A stretch of 64,000 bases of DNA from Janthinobacterium tructae (GTDB taxonomy: Bacteria > Pseudomonadota > Gammaproteobacteria > Burkholderiales > Burkholderiaceae_D), in contig NZ_CP041185.1 of NCBI RefSeq assembly GCF_006517255.1, positions 1,178,001 to 1,242,000 on the forward strand. The letters run 5' to 3'. Below, piece after piece: positions 7,874 through 16,307 of the stretch; the first letter of the stretch is position 1, and every line of letters begins with the position of its first letter. The notes beneath the pieces are model-generated. The model had not been told where the DNA came from, ran no database searches, and saw only the letters and a program-made list of their open reading frames with translations. A program made the translations under genes and the position numbers.

Positions 7874-10800
7874 ATGATGAATACCAAGACCCCGATCGAT
7901 TCCTTCAGCTTTCGCCGCATCCTCGCCCGCAATGTCACCTTGCCGCTGGTCATCGGGGTCGCTACAGCCCTCGTGTTTGTCGGCCTGATCGCCTACCTGC
8001 TCTCGGCTCTGCGCTCGGTCGAGCATTCGGAACGGGTGATCGGCAATGCGAATGAAGTCATGAAGCTGTCGGTCGACCTGGAAACGGGCATGCGCGGTTA
8101 CTTGCTGACGGGCGACGAAACGTTTTTGGCGCCGTATAAATCGGGCAAGGCCAAGATCGCCGTGGAAATGACGACCCTGCTGGACCTCGTGTCCGACAGT
8201 CCCATCCAGACGGACCGCCTGCGCCGCATCCGCGCGCTGCAAAACCAGTGGATGGAGTATGCGGAAGGCGTGATCGCGCAGCGTCGCAGCAACCAGGATT
8301 TCCTCGCGCGCGTGCGCCAGGGTGAAGGCAAGCTGGAATTCGATGAAATCCGCCGCGAATTCCTCGCCTTCCTGTCCATGGAACAACGGCTGCGCCAGGA
8401 ACGGGCCGACACGGCCGAGGGCCGTACCATACTGGCCGTGGTGGTGTTCCTGATCCTCAGCCTGGGCATGTCCGGCTTGCTGGCCTACCTGGGCCGGCGC
8501 GAACTGCTGCGCCTGTCCGGCATCTACAACGATGCGCTCGAGCAGCGCGGCAAGGATAACGAGGTGCTGCAGGAGCAAGCCTGGCTGCGCACGGGACAAA
8601 CGGAGCTGGCGGCCCATACGAGCGGTCAGCTGGGCCTGCCGCAACTGGGCCGGCACGTGCTCGATTTCCTGGCCGACCGGCTCGACGTGGCCGTCGCCAC
8701 CCTGTACGTCGTCGACGAGGATGGCAGCCTGCGCCGCACGGCCGTGTACGGTTTCAATGAACATGGCGTGAAGGAAAAACAGGTCTTCAAGCTGGGCGAA
8801 GGCCTGGTGGGCGAGACCGCGCGCGAGAAAAAGCTCAAGCATGTGCAGCAAGTACCCGACAATTATCTGACCGTGACCTCGAGCCTGGGCAGCGGCGCGC
8901 CGCTGGAACTGATCCTGGCGCCCGTCAACAATGAAGGCGTCGTCAACGGCGTCATCGAACTGGGCTTTACGCATCCCGTCAGCGCCCGCACCAAGGAATG
9001 GCTGAACCTGATTGCCACCAATATCGGCACGTCGCTGGAAGCGGCCCTGTACCGCCAGCGCCTGCAAAATGTGCTGGAAGAAACCCAGCAACTGAATGAA
9101 GAGCTGGAAGTGCAGCAGGAAGAATTGCGCACGGCAAATGAAGAGCTGGGCGAGCAGTCGCGCGTGCTGGAACAGTCGCAAGCCCACCTGGAAGAGCAAA
9201 AAGCGGCGCTGGAGCAGTCGAACGAACAGCTGGCCGTGCAGGCGCTGTCGCTGGACCAGAAGAACATGGCGATCGGCCAGGCGCACGCCCAGCTGGAAGC
9301 GCGCGCGGAAGAGCTGCAGCGTGCCAGCCGCTACAAATCCGAATTCCTGGCGAACATGTCGCACGAGCTGCGCACGCCGTTGAACAGCTCGCTCATTCTG
9401 TCGAAGCTGCTGTCGGACAACAGCAGCGGCAACCTGACGGCCGAGCAAGTGACGTTTGCACAAACCATTTATTCGGCCGGTAATGATTTGTTGACCCTCA
9501 TCAACGATATCCTCGACATTTCCAAGGTCGAGGCGGGCAAGCTGGAATTGACGCCGGAAGCCGTGCCCTTCGACGAGCTGCTCAGCAGCATGAAGATGCT
9601 GTTCGGCGCCCAGGCGCAGCAAAAGAAACTGGCGTTGAATATCAGCGTGGCGCCGAACGCGCCGCCGTCGCTGGTCAGCGACCGCCAGCGCCTGGAGCAA
9701 ATCCTGAAAAACCTGCTGTCGAACGCCATCAAATTCACCGATACGGGCACCGTGTCCTTGCACGTAAGCACCGATGCGGCGGGCCAGGTGCGCTTCCAGG
9801 TGCAAGATACCGGCATCGGCATCGCCGACGACCAGCAGCAAAAGGTGTTCGACGCCTTCCACCAGGCCGACGGCACCACCAGCCGCCGCTATGGCGGCAC
9901 GGGCCTGGGCCTGTCGATTTCGCGCGATCTGGCCGCCTTGCTGGGCGGCAGCATCGAGCTGGCCAGCACGCCAGGCCAGGGCAGCACGTTTACCTTGGTG
10001 CTGCCGGCCGTCATGCCGGAACGCGCCGGGGAAGCGGCGACAGTGCCGGCAGCGGCGCCACAAGCGCCCGCAAAAATCGCCGCGGCGCCCAAGGCGGCGC
10101 CCGCCGCAAAACCCGTGCCGCTGCCCACCTTCCAGGATGACCGGAACAGTGCGCCCCCAGGCAAGACGGGCCAGCGTTCCGTGCTGGTGATCGAGGATGA
10201 GCCCTCGTTTGCCGGCATCCTGTTCGACCTCGCGCATGAAATGCAATACCGCTGCCTGGTGGCGCACGGCGCCGACGAAGGCTTGCGCCTGGCGCAAGAG
10301 TTCCTGCCCGACGCCATCCTGCTCGACATGGGCTTGCCGGACCGCCCGGGCTTGCTGGTCTTGCAACAATTGAAGGAAAACCCGTTGACGCGCCACATTC
10401 CCGTGCACATCGTGTCCGGCAATGACCAGATGCAGGAAGCCATGCAGCTGGGCGCCATCGGCTATGCCACCAAGCCGCGCACGCGCGACCAGCTGAAGGA
10501 AGTGTTCCGCAAGCTCGAATCGAAATTCACGCAAAAGATGAAGCGCATCCTGCTGGTTGAAGATGACGAACGCCAGCGCGAAAGCGTGGTCCACCTGATC
10601 AGCGACAACGATGTGGAAATCACCGCCGTGGCGCTGGGCGAGCAGGCGCTGGAATTACTGAAGACGCAGATTTTCGACTGCATGATCATCGACTTGAAGC
10701 TGCCCGATATCCAAGGCAACGAATTGCTCGAACGCATGGAACATGAAGAACTGTGCTCGTTCCCGCCCGTCATCGTCTACACGGGCCGCAACCTGAGCCG

Positions 10801-11356
10801 CGAGGAAGAGGCGGACCTGATGAAATACTCGCGTTCGATCATCATCAAGGGCGCCCGCTCGCCCGAACGCCTGCTCGACGAAGTGACCTTGTTCCTGCAC
10901 AAGGTGGAGTCGGAACTGTCGAGCGAGCGCCAGGGCATGCTGCAGCAGGTACGCAGCCGCGAACGCGTGTTTGAAGGCCGCAAGATTTTGCTGGTGGACG
11001 ACGACGTGCGCAATATCTTTGCGCTGACGAATGCGCTGGAACAGAAAGGCGTGGTGGTGGAAATCGGCCGCAACGGCTTTGAGGCCATCAGCAAGCTCAA
11101 CAGCGTGGACGATATCGACCTGGTCTTGATGGACGTCATGATGCCGGGCATGGATGGCCTGGAAGCGACGCGCTTGATCCGCGCCGATGGCCGCTACAAC
11201 AAGCTGCCCATCATCGCAATTACCGCCAAGGCCATGAAAAATGACCAGGAAGAATGCCTGCAGGCGGGCGCGTCCGATTACCTGGCCAAGCCGATCGACC
11301 TGGACCGCTTGTATTCGCTGCTGCGCGTGTGGATGCCGAAGATGGAACGCATGTGA
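7874..11356 (+). CDS. Hybrid histidine kinase: CHASE3-GAF-HisKA-HATPase with three receiver domains
   Basis: A 1160-residue membrane hybrid kinase. Order: membrane helix (about 22-44), periplasmic CHASE3-type sensor with RGYLLTGDE near 75, second helix (about 183-207), GAF domain (about 255-395), long Glu/Gln-rich coiled coil (about 396-489), HisKA with phospho-acceptor His497 in SHELRTPLN, HATPase ending in YGGTGLGLS near 675, then three receivers with phosphorylatable Asp818, Asp940 and Asp1087. No output domain is attached, so phosphate must pass to other proteins. The stop overlaps the cheR start (TGATG), so both are translationally coupled. Start at the ATG-ATG pair 7874/7877; no good ribosome site is seen. 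Confidence 0.88.
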   Translation: MMNTKTPIDSFSFRRILARNVTLPLVIGVATALVFVGLIAYLLSALRSVEHSERVIGNANEVMKLSVDLETGMRGYLLTGDETFLAPYKSGKAKIAVEMTTLLDLVSDSPIQTDRLRRIRALQNQWMEYAEGVIAQRRSNQDFLARVRQGEGKLEFDEIRREFLAFLSMEQRLRQERADTAEGRTILAVVVFLILSLGMSGLLAYLGRRELLRLSGIYNDALEQRGKDNEVLQEQAWLRTGQTELAAHTSGQLGLPQLGRHVLDFLADRLDVAVATLYVVDEDGSLRRTAVYGFNEHGVKEKQVFKLGEGLVGETAREKKLKHVQQVPDNYLTVTSSLGSGAPLELILAPVNNEGVVNGVIELGFTHPVSARTKEWLNLIATNIGTSLEAALYRQRLQNVLEETQQLNEELEVQQEELRTANEELGEQSRVLEQSQAHLEEQKAALEQSNEQLAVQALSLDQKNMAIGQAHAQLEARAEELQRASRYKSEFLANMSHELRTPLNSSLILSKLLSDNSSGNLTAEQVTFAQTIYSAGNDLLTLINDILDISKVEAGKLELTPEAVPFDELLSSMKMLFGAQAQQKKLALNISVAPNAPPSLVSDRQRLEQILKNLLSNAIKFTDTGTVSLHVSTDAAGQVRFQVQDTGIGIADDQQQKVFDAFHQADGTTSRRYGGTGLGLSISRDLAALLGGSIELASTPGQGSTFTLVLPAVMPERAGEAATVPAAAPQAPAKIAAAPKAAPAAKPVPLPTFQDDRNSAPPGKTGQRSVLVIEDEPSFAGILFDLAHEMQYRCLVAHGADEGLRLAQEFLPDAILLDMGLPDRPGLLVLQQLKENPLTRHIPVHIVSGNDQMQEAMQLGAIGYATKPRTRDQLKEVFRKLESKFTQKMKRILLVEDDERQRESVVHLISDNDVEITAVALGEQALELLKTQIFDCMIIDLKLPDIQGNELLERMEHEELCSFPPVIVYTGRNLSREEEADLMKYSRSIIIKGARSPERLLDEVTLFLHKVESELSSERQGMLQQVRSRERVFEGRKILLVDDDVRNIFALTNALEQKGVVVEIGRNGFEAISKLNSVDDIDLVLMDVMMPGMDGLEATRLIRADGRYNKLPIIAITAKAMKNDQEECLQAGASDYLAKPIDLDRLYSLLRVWMPKMERM

Positions 11357-12237
11357 TGTCCCTGCGCTACACGGACGCGCAACTGCATGCGCTGATGGAG
11401 GCGATCTGTCAGCGCTACAGCTATGATTTTCGCGACTACTCGTTACCCTCGCAGCGCCGGCGCCTGCATCAGGCGCTGGAGCGCTTGCATTGCGCCGACC
11501 TGCCCTCCTTGCAGCAACTGGTGCTGGACGACCCGGCCGCCTTTGGCAAGCTGCTGCAGATTTTGACTGTACCGGTCACGCAAATGTTCCGCGACCCGGC
11601 GTTTTTCCGCGCCTTGCGCGAACAGGTGGTGCCCGTGCTGAAAACCTATCCGTCGCCGACGCTCTGGGTGGCCGGCTGCTGCACGGGCGAAGAGGCGCTG
11701 TCGCTGGCCATCGTGCTGCACGAGGAAGGCTTGCTTGAGCGCAGCACGATTTACGCCACCGACATCAACCCGCAAGCGCTGGCCACGGCCGCGCGCGGCG
11801 TGTATCGGCTGCACCGCATGGCCGACTACGGCGACAACTACCTGGCCGCGGGCGGCCTGGGCCAGCTGGCCGAGTACTACACGGTCGAGCATGCGACCGC
11901 GCATTTCCAGCAACGCCTGCTCGACAGGATCAACTTTGCCGACCACAGCCTGTCCACGGACAGCGTCTTTATTGAAACGCAATTGATTTTGTGCCGTAAC
12001 GTACTGATTTACTTCAATAAAACCTTGCAGGAACGGGCCCTGGGCCTGTTCCACGACTCGCTGTGCCACCGGGGCTTTCTGGGCCTGGGCAGCAAGGAAA
12101 GCACGCATTTCACCCGCTTTGCCGCCGACTTCGAGCCATTGCCGGGTCCCGAAAAGCTCTACCGCAAGCGTGCGCCGTCGCACGCCGCTTCCCATTACGC
12201 TGGACGGCACATGCCAGGAATGAAACATGATGAATGA
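11356..12237 (+). CDS. CheR-type protein-glutamate O-methyltransferase
   Basis: A 293-residue SAM-dependent methyltransferase of the CheR family, which methylates glutamates of chemoreceptors or related signalling proteins. The N-terminal helical domain (YDFRDYSLPSQRRRLHQAL) is followed by the catalytic domain with the SAM loop AGCCTGEE (about 106-113; the second Cys replaces the more usual Ser) and LILCRNVLIYF near 212. It overlaps the hybrid kinase upstream by one base and the REC-kinase downstream by 11 bases. No CheB methylesterase, receptor or CheA/CheW lies nearby, so it probably belongs to a non-chemotaxis signalling set with the adjoining kinases. Confidence 0.88.
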   Translation: MSLRYTDAQLHALMEAICQRYSYDFRDYSLPSQRRRLHQALERLHCADLPSLQQLVLDDPAAFGKLLQILTVPVTQMFRDPAFFRALREQVVPVLKTYPSPTLWVAGCCTGEEALSLAIVLHEEGLLERSTIYATDINPQALATAARGVYRLHRMADYGDNYLAAGGLGQLAEYYTVEHATAHFQQRLLDRINFADHSLSTDSVFIETQLILCRNVLIYFNKTLQERALGLFHDSLCHRGFLGLGSKESTHFTRFAADFEPLPGPEKLYRKRAPSHAASHYAGRHMPGMKHDE

Positions 12238-13417
12238 AACAAGCACCAAACTGCTGATCGTCGACGATTTGCCGGAAAACTTGCGCGCGCTCAATGCGCT
12301 GATCCGCGAGAGCGACCGCAGCGTCTACCAGGCCTCCTCGGGCGAAGAAGCGCTGGCCCTGCTGCTGGAACACGATTTCGCGCTGGCCATCCTCGACGTG
12401 CAAATGCCGGAAATGGATGGTTTTGAGCTGGCGCAATTGATGCGCGGCACGGAGAAGACGCGCCACATCCCCATCGTCTTCGTCACGGCGGCCGGCAAGG
12501 AAATGAATTTCGCCTTCCAGGGCTATGAAAGCGGCGCCGTCGACTTCCTGCACAAGCCGCTCGATATCAATGCCGTGCAAAGCAAGGTCAACGTCTTCGT
12601 GGCCCTGCACCAGCAGCGCAGCGAGTCGCGGCGCCAGGTGCAGGCGCTGGAACACAGCCGCCAGCAGCAGGAAGCCCTATTGAAAGAATTACGCGCCACC
12701 CAGGCTGAGCTGCAGCGTTCGCTGCGCCTGCGCGACGAATTCATGTCCATGGTGGCGCACGAACTGCGCACGCCCCTGAACACGCTGTTCCTGGAAACGC
12801 AGATGCGCACCGTCAACCTCGAACGGGGCAACCTGGCCGCCTTCGAGCCGGACAAGCTGAACAAGATGGTGGCGCGCGACGGGCGGCAAATCCGCAGCAT
12901 GGTGCGCCTGATCGACGACATGCTCGATGTGTCGCGCATCACCAGCGGCAAGCTGTCGATCCGCCGCGAAGCCGTCGACCTGACCAGCCTGGTACGCCGG
13001 GTGGCGGACGACCTGGCACCGTATGCGGCGACGACGGGCAGCGTGCTGGAAGTGATGGCCTTCGAGCCGATCCAGGGGTTCTGGGATGCCTTCCGCGTCG
13101 AGCAGATCGTTGTCAACCTGATCAGCAACGCCGTGCGCTACGGCCAGGGCCAGCCCGTGGAAATCAGCCTGGCGCACACGAAGAACAGCGCCGTCATCGA
13201 AGTGCGCGACCATGGCATCGGCATCAATGCGCGCGATCAGGAACGCATCTTCGACGCGTTCGAGCGCGTCATGCACCAGGACCGCACGGGCGGGCTGGGC
13301 CTGGGCCTGTTCATCACCAAGCAATTGGTCGATGCGCATGGTGGCGCCATCACCCTGCAAAGCCAGCCCGGCAATGGCGCCCTGTTCAGCGTCACCCTGC
13401 CCCTGGCCGGCAGCTGA
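12227..13417 (+). CDS. Response regulator-histidine kinase (REC-HisKA-HATPase)
   Basis: A 396-residue cytoplasmic protein. The N-terminal receiver (about 8-125) has Asp57 in ILDVQMPEMDG and a conserved KPLD loop. A short coiled coil leads to HisKA with His178 in VAHELRTPLN, then an HATPase with NLISNAVRYG and GGLGLGLF. The receiver-first order suggests that phosphorylation by another kinase, perhaps the upstream hybrid enzyme, controls this kinase. It overlaps cheR by 11 bases and is followed after 7 bases by the next kinase gene, so four signalling genes form one operon. Confidence 0.88.
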   Translation: MMNETSTKLLIVDDLPENLRALNALIRESDRSVYQASSGEEALALLLEHDFALAILDVQMPEMDGFELAQLMRGTEKTRHIPIVFVTAAGKEMNFAFQGYESGAVDFLHKPLDINAVQSKVNVFVALHQQRSESRRQVQALEHSRQQQEALLKELRATQAELQRSLRLRDEFMSMVAHELRTPLNTLFLETQMRTVNLERGNLAAFEPDKLNKMVARDGRQIRSMVRLIDDMLDVSRITSGKLSIRREAVDLTSLVRRVADDLAPYAATTGSVLEVMAFEPIQGFWDAFRVEQIVVNLISNAVRYGQGQPVEISLAHTKNSAVIEVRDHGIGINARDQERIFDAFERVMHQDRTGGLGLGLFITKQLVDAHGGAITLQSQPGNGALFSVTLPLAGS

Positions 13418-13424
13418 GGCCGGC

Positions 13425-16307
13425 ATGAACCGCACACCTGCCCCCCGCAGCCAGGCCGGCACCAGCGGCGTGGCCTTTTTGCTGCAACTGGAACGCCGGC
13501 TGCGCCTGCTGCACGACACGGGCGAAATCCTCTCGCTGTCGGCGCAGCTGCTGGGCCAGCGCCTGGGCGCACAGCAAGTGGCTTGTTTCGATATCGACCA
13601 GACCCTGCAATGCCCCACCCTGCAGCATGCGTGGAGCGACGGCCTGGCGCCCGGTGCTGCCGGCGAATATTTTCTCGGCGATTATGCGGCCCGCCTGGCC
13701 GATGCGCTGGCCGCCGGCCAGGCGCTGGCCGTCAGCGATGTGGCCAGCGACCCGCGCACCGCCACGCCGGCCGCGCTGGCCACGTTTGCACGCCTGGGCA
13801 TCCGTGCCTTCCTGAACATTCCCATCGCCAAGGAGGGCCGGCTGGGCGCCCTGTTCGTCGTGCACAGCCGCGCGGCGCGCCTGTGGCACGCGGACGAGAT
13901 CGAACTGGCGGTGCAAGTGTCGGAACGGGTCTGGTCAACCATCCTGCGGGCACAGGCGGAATCGCGGCTGCGCGCGCTCAGTGCCAGCATGGAAATGCAG
14001 GTGGCCGAGCGCACGCGCGAATTCGGCCGCACCTGGAACGTCAGCCCCGATTTGCTGGGCGTGCTTAACCTCGACGGCTATTTCGAGCACTCGAATCCCG
14101 CCTGGCAAGCCACGCTGGGCTGGTCCAGGGAAGAAATCCGCACGACGCGCTTCCTGGAACTGGTCCACCCGGACGACTTGCCGCGCACCCATGCGGCCTG
14201 GGAGGCGGCCAACCAGGGCCAGCCGGCGCTGCGCTTCGAAAACCGCTACCGCCACAAGCTGGGCGGCTGGCACTGGCTGTCGTGGGTCGCCGTGCCCGAG
14301 GGCGAGAAGGTGTATTGCAGCGCGCGTGACATCACCGTGGAAAAGAAGCTGGAAGCGGAACTGGCCGCGCGCAACAGCGAGCGCGAGCGGCTGTGGCGCA
14401 GCGCGCAAGACCTGATGGTGGCCATCGATGCCGAAGGCTGCTTTGCCGCCGTCAACCCGGCCTCGGCCGCCATCCTGGGCTGGCTGCCCGAGGAAATGCT
14501 GGGCCGCAGCCTGTTCGACTTCGTGCTGCCCGAGGATGCCGCCGCCACGCGCCTGGCGCTGGCGCAGGTGACGCAGGAAGCCATGCCCAGCTTTGAAAAC
14601 CGCTACCGGCACCGCGAGGGCGGCCACCGCTGGCTGTCGTGGGTGGCGGCGCCCGAAGGCGACCTGGTGTTTGCCACCGGGCGCCATGTCACGCTGGAAA
14701 AGGAAGCGCAAAGCACCTTGCGCAGCATGCAGGAATCGTTGCGCCACAGCGAGATGGCCCTGCTGCAATCGCAAAAACTCGAAGCGCTGGGCAAGCTGAC
14801 GGGCGGCGTGGCCCATGATTTCAATAACGTGCTGCAAATTATCTCCGGCAATCTGCAACTGCTGCAAATGACCCTGGACGACGACGCGCTGGCCGCCAGG
14901 CGCATCGCCAGCGCCTCGGCCGCCGTGGAACGGGGCGCCAAGCTGTCGGCCCAGCTGCTGGCTTTTGCGCGGCGTCAACCATTGAAACCGCTGGTGACGG
15001 ACCTGGCGCAACTGCTGCGTTCGACGGAAGAGCTGCTGCGGCGCGCCACGGGAGAAAGCATCGAGACGCGTTTGCTGCTGGCCGACGATTGCTGGCGCGC
15101 CCTGGTCGACCCGCACCAGCTGGAAAACGTCATCCTTAACCTGGCCATCAACGCGCGCGACGCCATGGATGGCCAGGGCCAGCTGACCATCGAACTGGGC
15201 AACAGCGTGCTGGACAGCGACTTTGCGGCGCGCCATGCGGACGTGGCGCCCGGCGATTACGTGCAGCTGACCGTCTCGGACACGGGCTCGGGCATTCCCG
15301 CCGACTTGCTGGACAAGATTTTCGAACCATTCTTCACGACGAAGAAGGAAGGCGAAGGCACGGGCCTGGGGTTAAGCATGGCGTACGGCTTCCTGCGCCA
15401 GAGCGGCGGCCACCTGACGGTGGACAGCGTGCCCGGCCATGGCAGCACCTTCCGCATCTACCTGCCGCGCTCGCTCGAAGCGGAAACGGAATTGCCGCTG
15501 CAATTGAGCGGCCCCGTGCTCGGTGGCAAGGAAACCATACTCGTCGTGGAAGACGACGTGCAGGTGCAGACGACGGTGGTCGACATGTTGCGCGGCCTCG
15601 GCTATGGCGTGCTGCGCGCCAGCGATGGCGAAAGCGCGCTGGCCATCGTCAGCAGCGGCGTCCCCATCGACCTGCTGTTTACGGATGTGGTGATGCCGGG
15701 CAAGGTCGCCAGCACGGAACTGGCGCGCCAGGCCCGGCTGCTGCTGCCGCATCTGGCGGTACTATTTACCTCGGGCTACACGCAGGACGCCATCATGCAG
15801 GGCGGCCGCCTGGAGCCTGGCGTCGAGTTGTTGAGCAAGCCGTACCGGCGCGAAGACCTGGCGCGGCGCATCCGCCACCTGCTGGCCAACGGCCGCCACG
15901 TGACGGCCCTGCAGCAGTACCGCGCGCAGCTGGCGCCGCAACCTGCGCCGGCACTGCCGGCAGGACGCCATATCCTCCTGGTGGAGGACAATGCGGATGC
16001 GCGCGCCATGACGAGCGAACTGCTGGCCATGCTGGGACACACGGTGCTGGCCGTGGGCACGGCCGAGGCAGCCTTGCCCCTGCTGGGCACGCCGGGACTG
16101 GAACTGCTGCTGACCGATATCAGCCTGCCGCAGATGTCGGGCGCCGAGCTGGCCGAGCTGGCGGCGCGCGACTATCCACAGCTGGAAGTGGTATTTTCCA
16201 CCGGCCATGCACCCGCCAATTCCGGCGTGCTGGACCCGGCCGCACGCTTCCTGGTGAAACCATTTACCGTCGAGCAATTGCAGCACGCCCTTCAGGCGCC
16301 AACCTAG
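13425..16307 (+). CDS. Cytoplasmic hybrid histidine kinase: GAF-PAS-PAS-HisKA-HATPase-REC-REC
   Basis: A 960-residue soluble hybrid kinase. GAF domain (about 25-175), PAS domains (about 199-310 and 324-440), HisKA with His464 in [12 protein letters not shown] (the DFNN type), HATPase ending [12 protein letters not shown] near 645, and two receivers with Asp754 ([10 protein letters not shown]) and Asp898 (LLTDISLPQMSG). The start at 13425 has GAGG upstream; the longer in-frame reading runs through the previous gene. It is last in the signalling operon. Its 3' half is strikingly similar to the next, convergent gene, and the two stops overlap in one CTAG. Confidence 0.9.
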   Translation: MNRTPAPRSQAGTSGVAFLLQLERRLRLLHDTGEILSLSAQLLGQRLGAQQVACFDIDQTLQCPTLQHAWSDGLAPGAAGEYFLGDYAARLADALAAGQALAVSDVASDPRTATPAALATFARLGIRAFLNIPIAKEGRLGALFVVHSRAARLWHADEIELAVQVSERVWSTILRAQAESRLRALSASMEMQVAERTREFGRTWNVSPDLLGVLNLDGYFEHSNPAWQATLGWSREEIRTTRFLELVHPDDLPRTHAAWEAANQGQPALRFENRYRHKLGGWHWLSWVAVPEGEKVYCSARDITVEKKLEAELAARNSERERLWRSAQDLMVAIDAEGCFAAVNPASAAILGWLPEEMLGRSLFDFVLPEDAAATRLALAQVTQEAMPSFENRYRHREGGHRWLSWVAAPEGDLVFATGRHVTLEKEAQSTLRSMQESLRHSEMALLQSQKLEALGKLTGGVAHDFNNVLQIISGNLQLLQMTLDDDALAARRIASASAAVERGAKLSAQLLAFARRQPLKPLVTDLAQLLRSTEELLRRATGESIETRLLLADDCWRALVDPHQLENVILNLAINARDAMDGQGQLTIELGNSVLDSDFAARHADVAPGDYVQLTVSDTGSGIPADLLDKIFEPFFTTKKEGEGTGLGLSMAYGFLRQSGGHLTVDSVPGHGSTFRIYLPRSLEAETELPLQLSGPVLGGKETILVVEDDVQVQTTVVDMLRGLGYGVLRASDGESALAIVSSGVPIDLLFTDVVMPGKVASTELARQARLLLPHLAVLFTSGYTQDAIMQGGRLEPGVELLSKPYRREDLARRIRHLLANGRHVTALQQYRAQLAPQPAPALPAGRHILLVEDNADARAMTSELLAMLGHTVLAVGTAEAALPLLGTPGLELLLTDISLPQMSGAELAELAARDYPQLEVVFSTGHAPANSGVLDPAARFLVKPFTVEQLQHALQAPT

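Noticed and set aside
7835..10594. A 919-codon open frame antisense to the first hybrid kinase
   Set aside because: It is a composition-driven shadow of a GC-rich gene: low-complexity Gln/His/Arg-rich product, no domain, no ribosome site. Similar long antisense frames at 5532-7034, 16415-19078, 25526-27280, 54885-57107 and 56902-58773 were rejected for the same reason.
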